From NCBI GenBank assembly GCA_000961585.1, contig LADN01000018.1:1-52018 (forward strand): DNA of 52,018 nt. The letters run 5' to 3'. Each line of letters begins with the position of its first letter. The first letter of the stretch is position 1. Position numbers and translations under genes: made by a program. This DNA comes from Peptococcaceae bacterium BRH_c4a. GTDB lineage: Bacteria; Bacillota; Desulfotomaculia; Desulfotomaculales; Desulfocucumaceae. Shown here piece after piece: positions 51,746-52,018 of this stretch. The notes beneath the pieces were generated by a model. That model ran no database searches and was not told the origin of the DNA. It worked only from the letters and a program-made list of their open reading frames with translations.

Positions 51746-52018
51746 TCAGCCCAGAGTTTTTCCGGGGTCGCTCCGGGGTCACTTGAGGGTCGCTGCATTG
51801 TCGCTAATGGGTAGGCGGAGCGATTTAAGTCCGGCCTGCATTACCTCCTGCTGCAACTGTCTCTAAACTCGGTCGCCAACGGAATGCCGACCATTTTGGA
51901 GGTGGGAGGCCAGAGGTTAGAGGTTAGAAAACTTGTAGGAAACGACCTCAGAGCCATTTCTAGCTTAATCCGATTTCCGACTTCCAACATCTAACCTCCA
52001 AATTCGTAGGCTCGGTCG
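51746..52018 (+). repeat. Modular palindromic repeat, copy E (cut by window end)
   Basis: The left end (GCCCAGAGTTTTTCCGGGGT) is nearly identical to copy B from 2036. The left arm is complete, and the 7-bp-period centre (51894-52002) matches copy C. The window ends at GGCTCGGTCG, the start of the right arm. Confidence 0.92.

Overview
The window reads as chromosome of a spore-forming, anaerobic, Gram-positive clostridium of the Pelotomaculum/Desulfotomaculum type. The grounds are a YtxC sporulation protein, two T-box leaders (thrS, pheS), an L20-type leader before infC with an AUU start, frequent TTG/GTG starts with strong AGGAGG sites, and roughly 50% GC. The genus is inferred from gene order and protein character, not from a search.

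Backbone. Nearly all genes from 1 to 42.7 kb are on the plus strand and follow a housekeeping order known in Firmicutes: ytxC - thrS - infC - rpmI - rplT - trmH - pheS - pheT - zapA - polX, then a 3-methyladenine glycosylase, a NIF3-like protein and a U32 protein. Two blocks for surface structures interrupt this order. The first (7.0-18.3 kb) is a type IV pilus locus, pilB-pilT-pilC-pilA-pilM-pilN-pilO. It is followed by a secreted stalk-domain protein, a GAF/HD-GYP protein and a large Wzy_C/TPR membrane protein. The second (20.8-30.2 kb) is a polysaccharide cluster: flippase, four glycosyltransferases, GDP-mannose dehydratase, GDP-fucose synthase and an initiating sugar-phosphate transferase. 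A convergent L,D-transpeptidase-like gene closes it. The pilin is unusually rich in aromatic residues.

Accessory regions. Between ytxC and thrS lie a DUF445 gene, a VapBC-type toxin-antitoxin pair and the remains of an IS91-family transposase that carries the thrS promoter. From 42.7 to 46.3 kb there is an AT-rich minus-strand block with three genes (DUF3825, FRG domain, unknown helical protein). Each lies between copies of a roughly 13-bp inverted motif, which looks like a gene-cassette array. The right end holds an FAD oxidoreductase, a broken YvlB/SHOCT-like gene beside an intact YvlD-type membrane protein, a YeiH-type exporter, a DUF302 protein and a coiled-coil protein with 42-bp tandem repeats.

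Repeats. Five copies of a modular palindromic element of about 370-430 bp lie between genes, all in the same orientation, and both window ends fall inside copies. The element has long imperfect inverted arms, an exchangeable centre and a tail of two GC hairpins followed by a T-rich run. A wider class of 7-bp-period degenerate arrays, usually arranged as palindromes, occurs inside these elements and alone between other genes. These repeats and the cassette block are the most novel-looking parts of the window. No tRNA, rRNA or CRISPR array was seen.
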